From positions 49,880,722-49,944,721 of the forward strand of contig NC_056000.1 of the NCBI RefSeq assembly GCF_018446385.1: a stretch of DNA of 64,000 bases. The letters run 5' to 3'. A model generated the notes under the pieces. The model did no database searches, had not been told where the DNA came from, and worked only from the letters and a program-made list of their open reading frames with translations. Of the stretch, positions 34,961-48,230 are shown piece by piece (position 1 is the stretch's first letter; every line of letters starts with the position of its first letter). The position numbers and the translations under genes were made by a program. The stretch comes from Zingiber officinale. Lineage: Eukaryota > Streptophyta > Magnoliopsida > Zingiberales > Zingiberaceae.

Positions 34961-36243
34961 TTAGTTGTGTACTATGTCAAAGTAAAAGTCAATTTCAAAT
35001 ATTTTATGCCATCATGGAAAACACGATTAGCAAAGAATTTGCCTAGCCTATCTGGTGCAACAAAATGACAAGCGATTCAGAAGCGTGCTTGAATAGGCCA
35101 TGGAGCTTCTCAGGGAGGACAATAGCAAGACTTATTCATTTTGTAATTCCTTTTTAGTATAATCAAATGCTACAACTGGAACAATCTGTTGTTGAAATGT
35201 TCTATGTAAGATCAATCCAATAATTTTAGATTCAGTTGGTCAGTACATCAATAAGTTGATGGTATAAATTAGTACGATAGAATTATACTTAATATGCACC
35301 TTCAATTGCGGAGACGCCATTTAGATAGATTACTCACTCTTTAAGATTGATGATTACAATTTTATCCATCATCAAGATAAATTGAAAAGTAATCATAGTA
35401 GACAGACTATCAACCCAACCTAATTTTTTTTTATCAACCACTCATTAAAAGAAATTTATCGGTTAATTTATCAAAATTAAGATTCTATCCTAGATGTCTA
35501 ATAAATTAAGAAAGCATCCTGCCACTGCGTACCATATTAATAAAACTCATCATACCAATAGCAAGGGCGAGGATGATCATTACCAACGACTTTACTATTA
35601 GTTGTTGAAATGTCCTTTGACTATGGAAGATGTACCTTTTTCAGTATATCATTGTCATCATCTTAATATTAATATAGTCAGCCCTCGAGTCTTCTTTGTA
35701 AATATTGATTTTTCCCAAGTGAGTTTTAGATAGAAGTATGGATTAAAACTCTTTACTTTCGTTAAGATGAAATTGTTTCGCACACTTGGGGGATTGCATC
35801 TCAATTTCCTTTCAAGATGCTTGACAATTATAATAGAATGAACAAAAAAGATTATAATATAAAGATAATGTATATCTTCAGGGAAAGCCGCACACGCATC
35901 ACAACCATTACATTATATTCTGAGTTGTAACTAATCAAATGCCGTGCCATATGTGTGGAAGGCATTGCAAGTCGTTCGAGAGACGAAGTCGTCGTCAAAT
36001 TGAGCTTCCTGGAATTTATGACCGGGAGAAATTTCCACAATGATAAAGACAAAACGTGTGGAAAATTAAGTCCAAATTAATTATGAGACAGCAACTTCCT
36101 CCGGCCCTTGGCACAAGTCGTTGTGAACCTTGTCTTCCTCCACGGACGATAAATGAGGGATTCGCACCAGTTGCGTGAACTGATCATGCTTCCTCTGTAA
36201 TCCCCAACTTCAGCTGGAAGCCAGCTTCCCTCAATTTTTCTCC
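34961..36243. other. Upstream region of the LRK10L-type kinase gene
   Basis: AT-rich DNA. No element boundary or gene was recognised. The promoter must lie here, but no TATA box at a convincing distance from 36244 stands out. Confidence 0.45.
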
Positions 36244-38440
36244 ATGCGTCGTCTACTCCACCCATACGCACTCTGCCTTCTCCTGCTGCTTCTCCATGCT
36301 TCCAAAGCGAAGACTCGGGCTGAGGATCTCGATGGGGAGGAGAAAGAGGAGTTTATCAAGGATTGCCAGACTAATTCCGCCTGCGGGGGAATAGACGTCA
36401 GATATCCCTTCCGCCTGAACTCGAGTACGACTCCTGAGTACTGCGGCGCTCGGGGCTTGGATGTCTCGTGTTCCGCTGCCGGTGACGCCATCATCACGCT
36501 TCCTCGTTTAGGGCTCTGCAAGATCGTCAACTTGGACACTCCTTTTAGAATTGAGTTATTAGGGGACGAATGGGCTCAGTGTCCACTGCGAAAGCTCAGC
36601 TCCACCAATCTCACAGGCTCGATTTACAAAGACGACGACTACTCCTACATCAGCTATATGCTGGTGAACTGCTCGAGTGAAATAGAAACAGATCCGGATT
36701 GGATTACGGGACCCATTCCGTGCCTTAGCGATGGGGGTGAAGGGCAGTGGGTTTATGCAGCGAATGCTTGGTCTTCCATGGACCTGCTCCCGTCAGGATG
36801 CATGGGCACTGGAATCGGTGGTTGGATCGGATATTCAGACGGACGGACGTTTCGAGATCGGGTTCAGCGATTCATTCGAACGCGACAGATGGATTTAAAT
36901 CTTAATATTTCGGAATGGGAGAACTGCGAATTCTGCTATAGCGAAGGAAAAGAATGTGCATTTAGCCGCAGAATAAACCAAACTGTCTGCTTAACGAGGG
37001 CGAACCACCATGGTAATCTTCATTCCATCATTCTCACGTTCCTTCATATTCTCTTGTCCAATAACATGATAAAATATTAAGAAAATTTTGCTATTTTTTT
37101 TTTTAAACTACATATAATCAACCTTTTCAACAAATATAATTGATTGAATGCTTTCTTTCTACTAGATATGCTAGTTTTTTTTTCCTGCTAGATAATATAA
37201 ATCATTACTAATTGCTTGCTTGCTTTTTGTTTACAGGAAAAAACATCGGGCTCATAGTTGGTGAGTTTTCTTACCGTTTTAATATTGTATTCTCGATCTA
37301 GTTTGTTAGAATGGAATATAAATTTTATAATATTATTAGTTCAATCTCTTTGTTAATTCTTTCTGTGCAGGAGGAAGCATAGGTGGCTCTGTAATTGTGT
37401 TAGCATCTCTTATTATAGTATACATTATAAGGAAGTCCGAGAAGGATCAAGAAATTCGTTTCAAAGTAGAACAGTTTCTAGCGACATATGGTGATGCAAA
37501 ACCGACTCGATACTCTTTTGCCGATATTAAAAAGATCACAATGAGGTTCAAGAATAAGTTGGGGCAAGGTGGCTATGGAAGTGTGTACAAAGGGGAGCTA
37601 TCGAACGGTATTCCTGTTGCAGTTAAGATGCTCGAGAGTTCAAAAGGGGAAGGCCAAGAATTCATAAATGAAGTGGCAACCATCGGAAGGATTCATCATA
37701 TTAACATTACTCGCTTGTTGGGATTTTGCTCGGAACGATCAACTCGTGCTCTCATCTACGAGTTCATGCCAAATGAGTCATTGGAGAAGTATATTTTCTC
37801 AAGGCAAGACAAAGGAAGCAACAAACAGCTGAGCATGGATAAATTGTTGAACATTGCCATAGGCATTGCTCGAGGCATCGAGTACTTACATCAGGGATGT
37901 GAACAACGGATTTTGCATTTTGATATTAAGCCGCATAACATTCTATTGGATCACGATTTAAATCCAAAGATTTCAGACTTTGGACTAGCAAAACTTTGCT
38001 CAAGGGAGATTAGTATTGTCACTATGACTGCTGCAAGAGGTACAATGGGATATATTGCTCCTGAAATGTATTGTAGGAATTTCGGGACTGTGTCGTATAA
38101 ATCTGATGTCTATAGTTTTGGCATGTTGCTGTTGGAGATGATAGGAGGCCGAAAAAATCATGATCCTGAAATAGGAAGGGAGAGTGAGATTTATTATCCA
38201 GAATGGGTGTATGATCGACTAGTTGAAAGACAAGACTTGGAATTGACGATGGAGATGGAACAAAAAGATGGAGAAATATTAAAGAAACTCTCTAAGGTGG
38301 CTTTATGGTGTATTCAATGGAGTCCAACTGAAAGACCTACCATGACTAGAGTTCTTCATATGCTTATAGGGAGTTCAGAGGAAGTGCCGATGCCTCCTAA
38401 GCCATTTGTCTCCAACGCTCATCCAGATTATCCTAATTAA
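36244..38440 (+). CDS. LRK10L-type receptor-like protein kinase (GUB_WAK_bind ectodomain)
   Basis: Three exons, 36244-37012, 37237-37260 (only 24 bp) and 37371-38440, give 620 aa; all junctions are GT-AG and in frame. Residues 1-22 form a signal peptide. The cysteine-rich ectodomain starts at C41 (DCQTNSACGGIDVRYPFRL, the GUB_WAK_bind start) and ends in a WAK-associated cysteine segment (CEFCYSEGKECAF). Residues 260-284, partly coded by the mini-exon, form the membrane segment (IGLIVGGSIGGSVIVLASLI). The kinase domain has GQGGYGSVYKG, the VAVK lysine (350), HFDIKPHN (catalytic D449) and DFG (467-469). HFD instead of HRD marks a non-RD kinase, as usual in the LRK10L2/PR5K-like family. It sits in the plasma membrane; members act in defence (wheat Lr10 region) or abscisic-acid and drought signalling, so the ligand and role here are unknown. 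The gene ends 1.2 kb from the convergent protease gene. Confidence 0.93.
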
Positions 38441-39659
38441 TAAATATGTCAAATATGCAAGTTCTCTCATTTTTATCTAAGTTGTAAGTGACTTATAGTA
38501 AACCCATGGAATTTGATTATGTCAAATATATTATATGTTGAAGTAGAGGAAAGAATTGGACAAGAAGCCAATTCTTTATTTGCCTTTTCTATCCTTGTAC
38601 ATAAAGCATAATAATATGGCTTATTTAAACTACTCTCTGCTAAGCAACTTTCTTTCTTATAAATTCTAAAATGTTCATAACTACTACCCTCTTATTGTCT
38701 TACAACATCTAAAATCCTTGACTCCTTGTTTCTTACAAACTCTAGAATGTTTTGGAGTTCTCCACAAAGCTTGTAAGTTGTCTAATTTGTCATTCTTGAA
38801 TAATTAAGTTCGTGTTTACAAGAATTATTTTTTTCATAGTGAATTATTTTCCACTGGGTATGTCTTAACTTAATGCTACATGCATCTTTACCACACTTGC
38901 TCCTAAGTGGATTCCTCTAGTTCTGTTATTCCCATAATCACAGGTTGAGAATGTGGAGGTTTTTAAAGCTAACAGATCTTATTCATTGTCTTGTTGAACC
39001 TGTTTGTGCTTTAGCTTTTTTCATTGAGATTCATATGTTACGCGGCAATTCTTTGGGATGTTTGTCTAAATACATAAATCATAATTGTCTGTAGCAAGTG
39101 TTGTCGATTTTCTACATGCGGCAAGGTTATGCCATTCCTTTCATTGCTCACCAAGTTGTGCCCTCTTTCTCATGTTATGAGTTACGGCATGACATTCAGG
39201 TTCCCATGTTGAAAGATGGTTAAGTTGTGACTTGCAACTAATTATGACATTACAAGAATGAGGTAGAGAACAGTCAAGTTCCTCTCTACTCAGTAAAAGA
39301 AAATTTTGAGTGAAAGATATCAATTTGACACTTCTTTCCCTACTTCTGATGCATTCACCCGAGTAGGAATGATGTCCGATAACTTCCCTAAACCCTAAAC
39401 TACACAGGTTAAAATGTTAAAGGAGTAAACATGATGATGTTAGATAAGCTGATTCAAGTGACGCAATGACCTCTTCAAAATTTGGATAGAATGAGCCTTT
39501 CCCTTTTTTTTTTCATGTTGTTCTACATTGCACATAAAATAAGCTTTTCCTTCCTTTTTTTTCCGCTTCTACTCCACAATCATTTCTGTCGTCTTTGCAA
39601 TACTACTGTTCTGAAAGAAACTAACAGGAGAAGATAAAGTCTGAAGAATAACAACTCAG
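38441..39659. other. Intergenic region between two convergent genes
   Basis: Contains the 3' flanks of the kinase (+) and protease (-) genes. AT-rich, no repeat or third gene recognised. Poly(A) sites cannot be fixed by eye. Confidence 0.5.
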
Positions 39660-42600
39660 CTATGTGTAGATACTGAAAACGTCAATGATAGGGCGAACGG
39701 CTAAAGGAATTCTAACCCAATGGACACCATCTTCCCATGTCAGACTTCCAAACAAGTATCCACTATGCACCTTTAGCTGCGACCGGAACTTCACCTTGAA
39801 GTTTAACTTACTGATAGTAGAATTGAACATTAGGATCGAGGGTTTGACACGAACACTCACCCCAGGAGGAGCTTCAACATGAGCAGTGTACGTGGATGCA
39901 ACTGGACCAATATTTGTAACTGTTCTTGAGACTGTTAATTTGCCTTTTAATTCAGGTATGGCTATAGATGGAAGATTAAGATCCTTCTGTGATTTATATG
40001 CGTCGTGGCAGACAGTGGGTTGTCGCACAATGGAACTCACAGCAGTATTGTTATGGCCCATAGAGCACAGGAAATGCACATAATCAGACGGCACCATGTC
40101 GTATAGCAAACCGGGATGTATGGCTCGATTTGGATTCACATGTCCACCTCCATAGTCGAATGAGTTTGCTTTCTTGTTAGGAGCTCCTTCGGCTGCTATA
40201 TTAAGGGCATTTTCATCGTCGATAGTAGCTGTTGGTAGCACAATACAATTTAGGTCACAATTGTATTGCTTGACAAATACAATTCAAGCAAAGTGAATGC
40301 AACTTGCCTGTTGTGATTAGCGCAGATTTTATTGCAGCTGGGCTCCAATCTGGATATGTTGCTTTGAGAAGAGCAACAATTGCAGTAACATGAGGACAGG
40401 ACATGGAGGTGCCTGACTCGATTTTAAAATCAAGTGAAGGTTTACTGTTCTGTGGAGAAGCAGGTGACCAAGATGCTAAGATATTTACACCAGGGGCAGC
40501 AAGATCAGGCTGAAACAGATGAGCAGATAAAGAATGTCAGCTTATTGATATTTAGAACTGAAACTGATTTCACAAAGTGAAGACGTAACGATTGAAGTGC
40601 AGTTGCACCTTTAGCACATATGGTGAAAGTGAACTAGGACCTCGAGATGAGAAGTATGCTACTTCAGGAGCTGTAACAGTCCCCAAAGCTGTTTTTGTGG
40701 GGCTAAATTTAATCACTGGATTCCTGTGACACGATCGCATTGAAAACTTTTAAAATTGGAAGTATATGTTCAAAAGAAATCTGCTTTAGGGCACACCTTG
40801 TATTGCCAATGTACATGAGTATATTTGTTCCAGTTTCAAGGTCAACTTGGATGCAAGGAAAATCAAATGCAAAGGAAATGTCCTCCGTCAAGAACTGTGA
40901 AAAGATGACCGCAACCCCATGGGCTCTTCTTACAGTATCCGAAGCAACCAGCGGGGATCTTTGTTCCCGAGTCTGAAAGCAGATAACAACTTTTCCTCTT
41001 GCTAAAGTCGAATTTAGCGAAGCTGCACTACAGCCTCTAGAAAAGGCAGCATAGTTAGAGAGTATATTTGCCTTTTAAATGGATGTAGAAAATTTTGGAC
41101 AATGAAAAGGGCCTACCGGGCATCAGAAGCATCTGCTTTATCTGAAGCAATATCTTCAGCATAAACAATCCCATAAAACTTATCTGCATGCTCTCCAAGG
41201 AACAAAGCTTGACCCTGAATGTTCATGATCAAAGATCAGATCAAGGCATTCTTTGTTTTCATAAAATTGATAATCAGATAATGGAATACGGACAATGACT
41301 TGTTAATCCTAGTATTTTTCAGATAATTAATATACAATCAGTCAAAAAAAAGGAGATATTGAGTTTAGTGAGCAAAGCAGTCTCACATTTTGTTTGCACA
41401 ATTAATTAAATAGTCATAGTTAGAAATTGAATGTTTGAATTTGAAATCAAAATGGAATGTATATTTTATCTCAATCAATTTTTTAGAATCAAGAACCCAT
41501 GAAGAAAGGAATCAGTCACAAACTAACGGAGCATTTGGTTTACAGAAAGGAATTGAAAAGGAATAGGATGACTATTCCAAGAGAATAGAATTAACAAAGC
41601 ACAGAATAGGAATATTTATCATGGAATGAAATAGATGTTTTCCTGTGAATTTTTATGTTTGGATTATAGTAATCTTATAAGTATTAGACAAAGAATAATG
41701 CTCATAATGATAAAGTATTCCTACATAGAAAAAAAAATTTTAAAAAAATGTCCAGTTCATACAACTTATCAGGCTCAACCTAATCCAAACAACCTATCCC
41801 GCCCACCTAGCCAGACTACCAACGGACCTACTTTGCAATTCATAATATATACATTTACTCTTTGGAAGATTAAATAGAGTAAATTAGGCACCTTTGAAGA
41901 AAGGATAAATAAAAAATAGTTATTCCTAAAACAAAGCATTGAATAGCTATTCTTTATAATTAGGAAATCATAATTCAATGGAAACTCGTACTCCGAATTC
42001 ACTTTTATAATCAAACATAGAAATACTTATTCCATGAGAATTCATAAGTCATGGAATAGTCACTCCTATGAACCAAGTGCACTATAATTAATAGCCATTG
42101 GTATGGAGAAAAGGTACTCAGAAGAATATGAAAAACCAAAAAAGAAACATTCAACCCAATGAGTTAGTTTCCTTATCTACCAGTTACCATTACATTGAGA
42201 TGTCTACTAAGCTGATAAGAGAGATATTCACTGATACTAGGAATGAACTAGCATTTAGTAATCATTATTATAAAGTGGCTAATGCTACAATAAGTTATCC
42301 TTTGTATTCATAAATTCAAATTCTCGCATATCATCTACTTTAGGAGCATTCCTACTCAATTAAATTATTGAAAATTTGATTATAATATTTGTTTATTTAA
42401 CTTATAAACTTATCTGAATAAAAGTCCAATTTTTAAATTTAAAAAAAAAAAATACTAATTTGCTACAATTCGAGTTTACACCCTTTGTATGTTGATTTTG
42501 TCATAATCATCCTCAATACTACCACTTTCATACCCCATGATTGGTATAAAGGCGTGAACATCATCCTTGCTTGATGATATGCTAAGATTTTCTAGTTTAT

Positions 42601-45600
42601 TGGAAAGAACAATCAAACAGAAAAGGAAACAAAGTCAGAGTCAAAAAACAAACAATAAAGTGAACTATTTTTTCACTCATTGGAGCCAAGATAACAAGAT
42701 GATGAAGATATTCAGGCAAAAAGCTACAATTTGCGCACAATGGCAATGGTCATAATCCCACCATCTAATGTAACAGCCCAAAAAAGAGAGTTTTAGCACA
42801 ATTTAAAAGATAAATTAGTTTTAGATTGAAACACACGAAAATTAGCTTAGAACAAACAATCAAAGAGATGAAGCTTGTGGTAGCACAGCAAGAGAAATTG
42901 AATGGACATAGAAAAGTAAAGAACACAAGGTACTTGTCAATCTAGCAAACTTGTGATCTTTTAACTGTTATGGGTTCAGAATTTGCCACTATGCATGCCC
43001 AAAGTTACAATAGAAACAAAAGTAGATCTCATGAGTTACAAAACAATTATATAAAAAACAAGACAGCCCGGTGCACGAAGCTCCCGCCAAGCAGGGTCCC
43101 GAGGAAAGATCCATTGTACGCAACCTTACTCTACTTTTTGCAAGATGTTGTTTTCAGGATTCGAACCCGTGACCTTTTGGTCACATGACAACAACTTTAC
43201 CGTTGCGCCGAGGCTCCCCTTCTTACAAAACAATTATAACGAAATTAATTATCTTCTAGAGGTAGTAAATAGATCAGATTCTTAAGTCAATCACAATCAA
43301 CACCTACATATGAAAGCATGAAACTTACTGCTTGAATTAGGTTATTCCCAAGGGTGATCTTTGTCACAAAAATCCGATCTATTGTGCTTGCTGCAACAGT
43401 TAAAATCCAAGGAGCAGTGTTTATCACAGTTTGTGAAAAAGGTCCAGAATTTCCAGCAGAACATACAACAGAAATTCCTCTCGCTACAGCATGAAAAGAA
43501 CCAATGGCCAGAACATCCTCAACATATGCAGGAAGTGGTGGTGATTGGCCTAAAGACACTGAAAGAACATCTACCCCATCATTGATTGAATCATCAAATG
43601 CAGCAAGAATGTCTGCAGAGCTGCAACCACCAGAAGCCCAGCAGACCTTGTAAATAGCCAACCTGGCCTTCAAAGCACCTCCTCTTGCTAATCCGCGAGC
43701 AATTCCCATAAAGCTTGCATTGCTAACAAATGCACCAGCAGCAGTAGATGATGTGTGGGTGCCATGCCCAACGGCGTCTCGAGCAGAACGATACTCAACA
43801 ACATCACTTGTATTTAACATCCCATATTCAGCTTCATATCCTCGAATGTACCATCGTGCACCAATTATTTTCCTGCAAAAGGCACAAGGACAATTTTACT
43901 CAAGATTCATCTCAAATACTAGTCTGGTACTTGTTTCAACACATGGTCAAACTGGTATAGCCATAATGTCAGTATGATAAAAAAAAATTACAATATTATT
44001 AACTCCTACTTGACCAAGTGACCAAACACATTGTCGTTGATAAGGAGCCCCCATATGAATCCAATTGTTCCATTAATATTATATTGATATACAGGATTTT
44101 TATGGGGGTACATTTGATTTATAGGTACATTTGAAATACAGGATTTAACACAATGTATTGGTGGTTTCAAATATTGGAATGATCCATGTACTTGTATTGT
44201 CTGAAATGTACAATTGAAAACAAATATTGAACATCTTATTAGCAAAACCTGAGATCAACAAGAGAAGTGTTTTCAAAACTGAACATGCAATCATCATCTT
44301 AGCCTGAGAAACAAAACAGGCCTGCGACATGCATTCCAATCAATCATCTCTTTTAGAATCAAGCTAAAATATCCAACTATGCATAAAGGAAATATGACAA
44401 TATAAATGAGGTCTCAGTTCCTTCTGAACTAGGCTTCTAATTTTCAACAAAAATCTGAGAATTATGCTTAACTAAACAAAAGACCAAAAGATAAAGAATA
44501 TCAGATTGGAATATCCTACATGCGCTTTATCGTGCATGCAATACAGCTTATATTGAACTTTCCCATGGATTTCTACAACCAAATATTGGATTTGCTGCAT
44601 CCAAGACTTCAACAAGATTTATTTGGCATTATCTGACAGTTGTTTTCATTGCATTCATACCCCAAGTTTATCATTGGCAAGAACCTATTTCAGTTGTTTA
44701 CCAAAAGGGATTCAATCAACTACTTGTAATCCAGTATCGAAAGAACTTGTCAAACTTCAATATCCATGTGTTTATTAACTAAATGACAATCAGCACATAC
44801 AATTCATCAAGCTACTTCTGGCAAGTTTTCATAACTTTGCTATACAAAAATGCAATTGATGCCTGAGTTATTATATATATCTATCAAGGAATCTCTCCCT
44901 TTCCCGGAGAAAAGGATTTTTTTTTTTGCATGTCAACAAGCATTCATCATGGAGTTTCTACATAAATTAATATAGTGACAAGTATACTTCCCTTTAAAGA
45001 GTCTATCACTGTACCAAGGCAATCCTATTTGAATGTAGATGAAAAACATGGACAGATAGAATTATAAAAATATAGTTTAAATGCTTCCTTTATGCTTACA
45101 CATAAAGAAAGATCCTGTACTGTCCCAATCCACCAAGAACACACCACAATTTAAATTCCAAGGTTATCTATAGTGAAAGACCTAATAATACTAATATCAA
45201 TGATGTTAGATTCAATGCATATCGACTAAACTAAATATTTACTAGGATGGAGCGGAATACATAAATGGGTCACGCAATATATATTAGCTATCATGCACTG
45301 CTTAAATAAGAGAATTGACCAATTTAACTTATCACACCCAACCACTATCCCAAAATGCTTAAAACCAAGTTAATAAGCTACCACATCTAACTTATAAAGT
45401 GCTTCTATTAGCCCACAACTCAACATTAGGGGAGCATATTGAGGTGTTACATTAGCTGTGCTGCATCTTAAACTCAAAATCATTTGAATTATGATTTTTA
45501 AGGGGATACTCCAAAATACAACTAGGTTATAACTAGTACTTTCATAAAAATATACATTTACATACAATGTGAAATTAATTGGCAATCAAGCTAGGGTATC

Positions 45601-47773
45601 ATTAGAGTTGTCAACGGTTGCGCTTGAGCTAGGCTGAATCCAACCCATGATGACCCATGAGAAGTTGTGTCAAGCCAAGCATGCCCAAATTGGATGAAGT
45701 CCTTGCTTAGCACGAGCACAAGCCCAAATGGAATAGTCGGGTTAGAGTTCAACCCATAATGTCCCATGCGAAGTTGTGTTGAGCCAAGCATGCTAGAATT
45801 GGCCAAAGTTCTTGCCTAGCACGAGCCCAAACCCAAACAGAGCTAAGCAAGGCCTGGTTCAGCTTGCTCTTGTCAAGCCTAGTCTTTTTAAATATTTATT
45901 TTTTATTACTAAAAATTAATTCAAAATTCAAAATCAGATTTAATATTATTAAAATTGATAGTTTTATTAAATATTATTAAAAATTTTGATATTTATTATT
46001 AGTATTAATGTCGGGCTCTACATTTAGACCCACATGGTGTCAAAATCTGCATGGGTCCAACCCATTTGTATTTGGACCGGATCAGACATGATTTAAACCA
46101 TGTCGGGCTAGGCCAAGCCACAGGCAACCCACCCTAATTGACACGTTTAGGAATCACAAGTAAGTTGACTATCAAGTACCCTATTAGATGCCCAAGTAAC
46201 CTAGAAAAGGTAAAAAATGAATAAACTCATCTAACAATATGAGAATAACCAAATTTTTAAATTGAAAATCAACACAACAAAACCTCGAGAACAGATCTCA
46301 AGCTAGATGATTGAAGATTGGCATTTCATCCTCATTGTTGAAGGAGTGAGGATACTGAAATGCCAATGCTAATCCAAGATCAATTGTTTCGTATAATAGC
46401 TCACAATTTGAATCCCTCTTCCTAGTATTGATCATTGTACACTAAACCACTCACTTATCAATATCGGTGCTGAAACCAATATTTGTAGTTCAACAGTATT
46501 GTTCATCTTATAGTAGTATATGCAATATTTAGACACATGCTAAATTATATAAATATCTTCTAATAATCTGAGTTTGATGTAGAATGTGAATAGTATCAAA
46601 GCATTATATTTTACTAATAGTAGAAAGACAGAGTTATGGTATGGACTACCACAAAACACAGACATGGTACATTGGTACTCCTTCCTAAGGAACACTTTAA
46701 TACGTGCAATATTGTCAGAAATGAAATTTAAAATGAATAGAAATACAAAATGACATTGCAAGTTTGGATTTAATCATATATCTAGTGGTATGATTTAATC
46801 TGAAATGAAAAAAAAAAGAAGTAATTCACACCAGAAATTTAACTGAATTTTATGAAATAAAAAAAAAATAAAAACCTATTGCAGTTAGAAGCATCAAACT
46901 TCTCCCCTTGTTGGCATGTTCCTCTCCATCGTGATGGAATTTTGCCAATATCATGATCATTGAAGCTCTCAGATTCAGGCCATATCCCTTCAATCAGGAA
47001 TAGAATTTTTTTTTCAAGCATAAATTAGCATAACATTGTTACCATTCCAAACTGTACACAACTGAGTCAAAATTACCAGTATCTACAACACCAATGATCG
47101 ATCCATTGCCTGACCTACTCTTCGGGATAATCCCATCTGGAAAGTTTGCCTCTAAATGCATAAAATCCCAACTCCTAGTCGTGTGCAAATCAAGAATCCG
47201 ATTTGGTACAACATGAACAACTCCCGGGTAATCTGCACTCCACACCTAAAAGCTTAATAATTCTATGAAGGCATGTTATGTACAGAAAAATGACAACCAA
47301 AATTACAAGCTTACTAGCAATGTGAGCCGCCTGAGACTTGGTCAAGACGGCAGCAAATCCCGAAAACCCATGCTTGTAGTTGTACAAAATCGAGGAAGTG
47401 GCAGCTTCTTTGCTGAAAAAAGAATCAAATTTTACAACTGAATCTGACTTCTACGAGCAACTACAATGGGGATGAAAAGGTCCATGGCATACCACCCGAG
47501 CACGGTGGAAAGCATTTCGTGATGCAGCTCCACCATTGCCTCTGTTTCGTCCTGATTCTTCTCTCCCATATAAACAATGTAGACCTAGTACAGCAGCAGC
47601 ACCATCAAAAAGCCATTGTTTCAGATTTTTTAATTTTTTTTTTTTTAAAAAAAGTGATAAAGGATGCATCAAATAGGAGGATAACTCACATTGCTCGCAA
47701 AAAGAAGATCCGGGATCAGAAGGTACTGCAGAAGGAGCAAAGGAAGTATCAAGTGGGAAGAGGAAGAAGTCAT
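39660..47773 (-). CDS. Subtilisin-like serine protease (SBT3-like), secreted
   Basis: Eleven exons on the minus strand: 47773-47690, 47584-47496, 47412-47315, 47232-47077, 46987-46876, 43872-43329, 41214-41117, 41036-40797, 40723-40609, 40509-40308, 40228-39660. They join in frame to 768 aa. Residues 1-26 are a signal peptide; VYIVYMGEK to the [18 protein letters not shown] segment is the I9 propeptide inhibitor. The catalytic triad is Asp141 (GVVDTG), His216 (GHGTH) and Ser547 (GTSMSCPH), with oxyanion Asn321 (SAGNSGP). Exons 7-9 cover the PA-domain region, and exon 11 is the Fn3-like tail (TVTNIG, then [10 protein letters not shown]). The wording [19 protein letters not shown] is typical of the SBT3 group. 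Such enzymes act in the cell wall or apoplast; the substrate is unknown. All introns are GT-AG except intron 10, which is GC-AG. Introns 5 (3.0 kb) and 6 (2.1 kb) hold repeats. Confidence 0.93.
40306..40307 (-). other. GC splice donor of intron 10 in the protease gene
   Basis: Exon 10 ends ACAG and the intron starts GCAAGTTG, a perfect match to the plant GC-AG donor consensus (AG|GCAAGT). The acceptor at 40230-40229 (CCAACAG) gives the expected [10 protein letters not shown]... continuation in frame. No in-frame GT donor is seen that keeps both SALITT and the following residues. Confidence 0.8.
41529..42082. mobile_element. hAT-like MITE or decayed element in intron 6 of the protease gene
   Basis: Terminal inverted repeats gcatttggtttac and (reverse complement of the right end) gcacttggttcat bound about 550 bp. 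Inner parts repeat 'ggaatag' and 'tattcc' words that can fold. Similar terminal text is found in the MITE at 50614-50836. No clear target duplication. Confidence 0.55.
43052..43222 (-). mobile_element. Au-type tRNA-derived SINE with 16-bp target duplication
   Basis: On the minus strand it runs from GGGGAGCCTCGGCGCAACGG through the polymerase III B box GGTTCGAATCC (about 43168-43158) to GGGAGCTTCGTGCACCGGGC and a T-rich tail, the order of the plant Au SINE. The direct repeat ttacaaaacaattata flanks it perfectly at 43036-43051 and 43223-43238. It lies in intron 6 of the protease gene, in the same orientation as the gene. No coding capacity. Confidence 0.95.
45641..45840. repeat. 109-bp imperfect tandem repeat in intron 5 of the protease gene
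   Basis: caacccatgatgacccatg (45641) recurs as caacccataatgtcccatg (45750). Each is followed by gaagttgtgt, gagccaagcatgc or its variant, and tagcacgagc. Two copies, the second partial. Confidence 0.75.
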
Positions 47774-48230
47774 GATTGAAATCGCGACAGCTGCAAAAAA
47801 AAAAAAACACAGAAAAGAAGTCACAGCTGATATATAAGCCACTGTACTTAACTCGATGCAGCGAATCATGGGCTCACCTTCTTCCTTTCTCGTCCCTTCT
47901 CTTACTCAGAGAGGGAAGGAGCCAAGGAGGAGCCCACGGAAAGGATCGCTCTTTTTTCCGCTGTATCCTTCGATTGCTCCAGAGAGCTTTCCCTGAACAA
48001 ACTAACCGCGCTTCGCGTCCACCCCAAAACGCCGCGGGGGAGGGAAGTTTAGCGCAGAGCCCAAAATGGCGGCAATACCCTTTGTATCCGGGCGATTTCG
48101 CAATTCTCCTCGGCGATGGAGATCGAGAGCGATCTCAGAGGAGTCCGACTGTGCGAGCTCCGGTGACGCCGCTAGTCAAACCTGGAAAGCTGGAGCCAGT
48201 AAAGGGTGATGTATTATATTAATTTTAGGA
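47774..48230 (-). promoter_or_regulatory. Promoter and 5' flank of the protease gene
   Basis: On the minus strand a TATA-like TTATATATC lies at about 47836-47828, some 55-65 bp before the start codon. The more distal part (47870-48225) is GC-richer with a CT/GA-rich tract (47879-47930). Open reading runs there have no family features. Confidence 0.45.

Noticed and set aside
47776-48222. 148-codon plus-strand frame upstream of the protease gene
   Set aside because: Low-complexity, no domain, overlaps the promoter/leader of the minus-strand protease gene.
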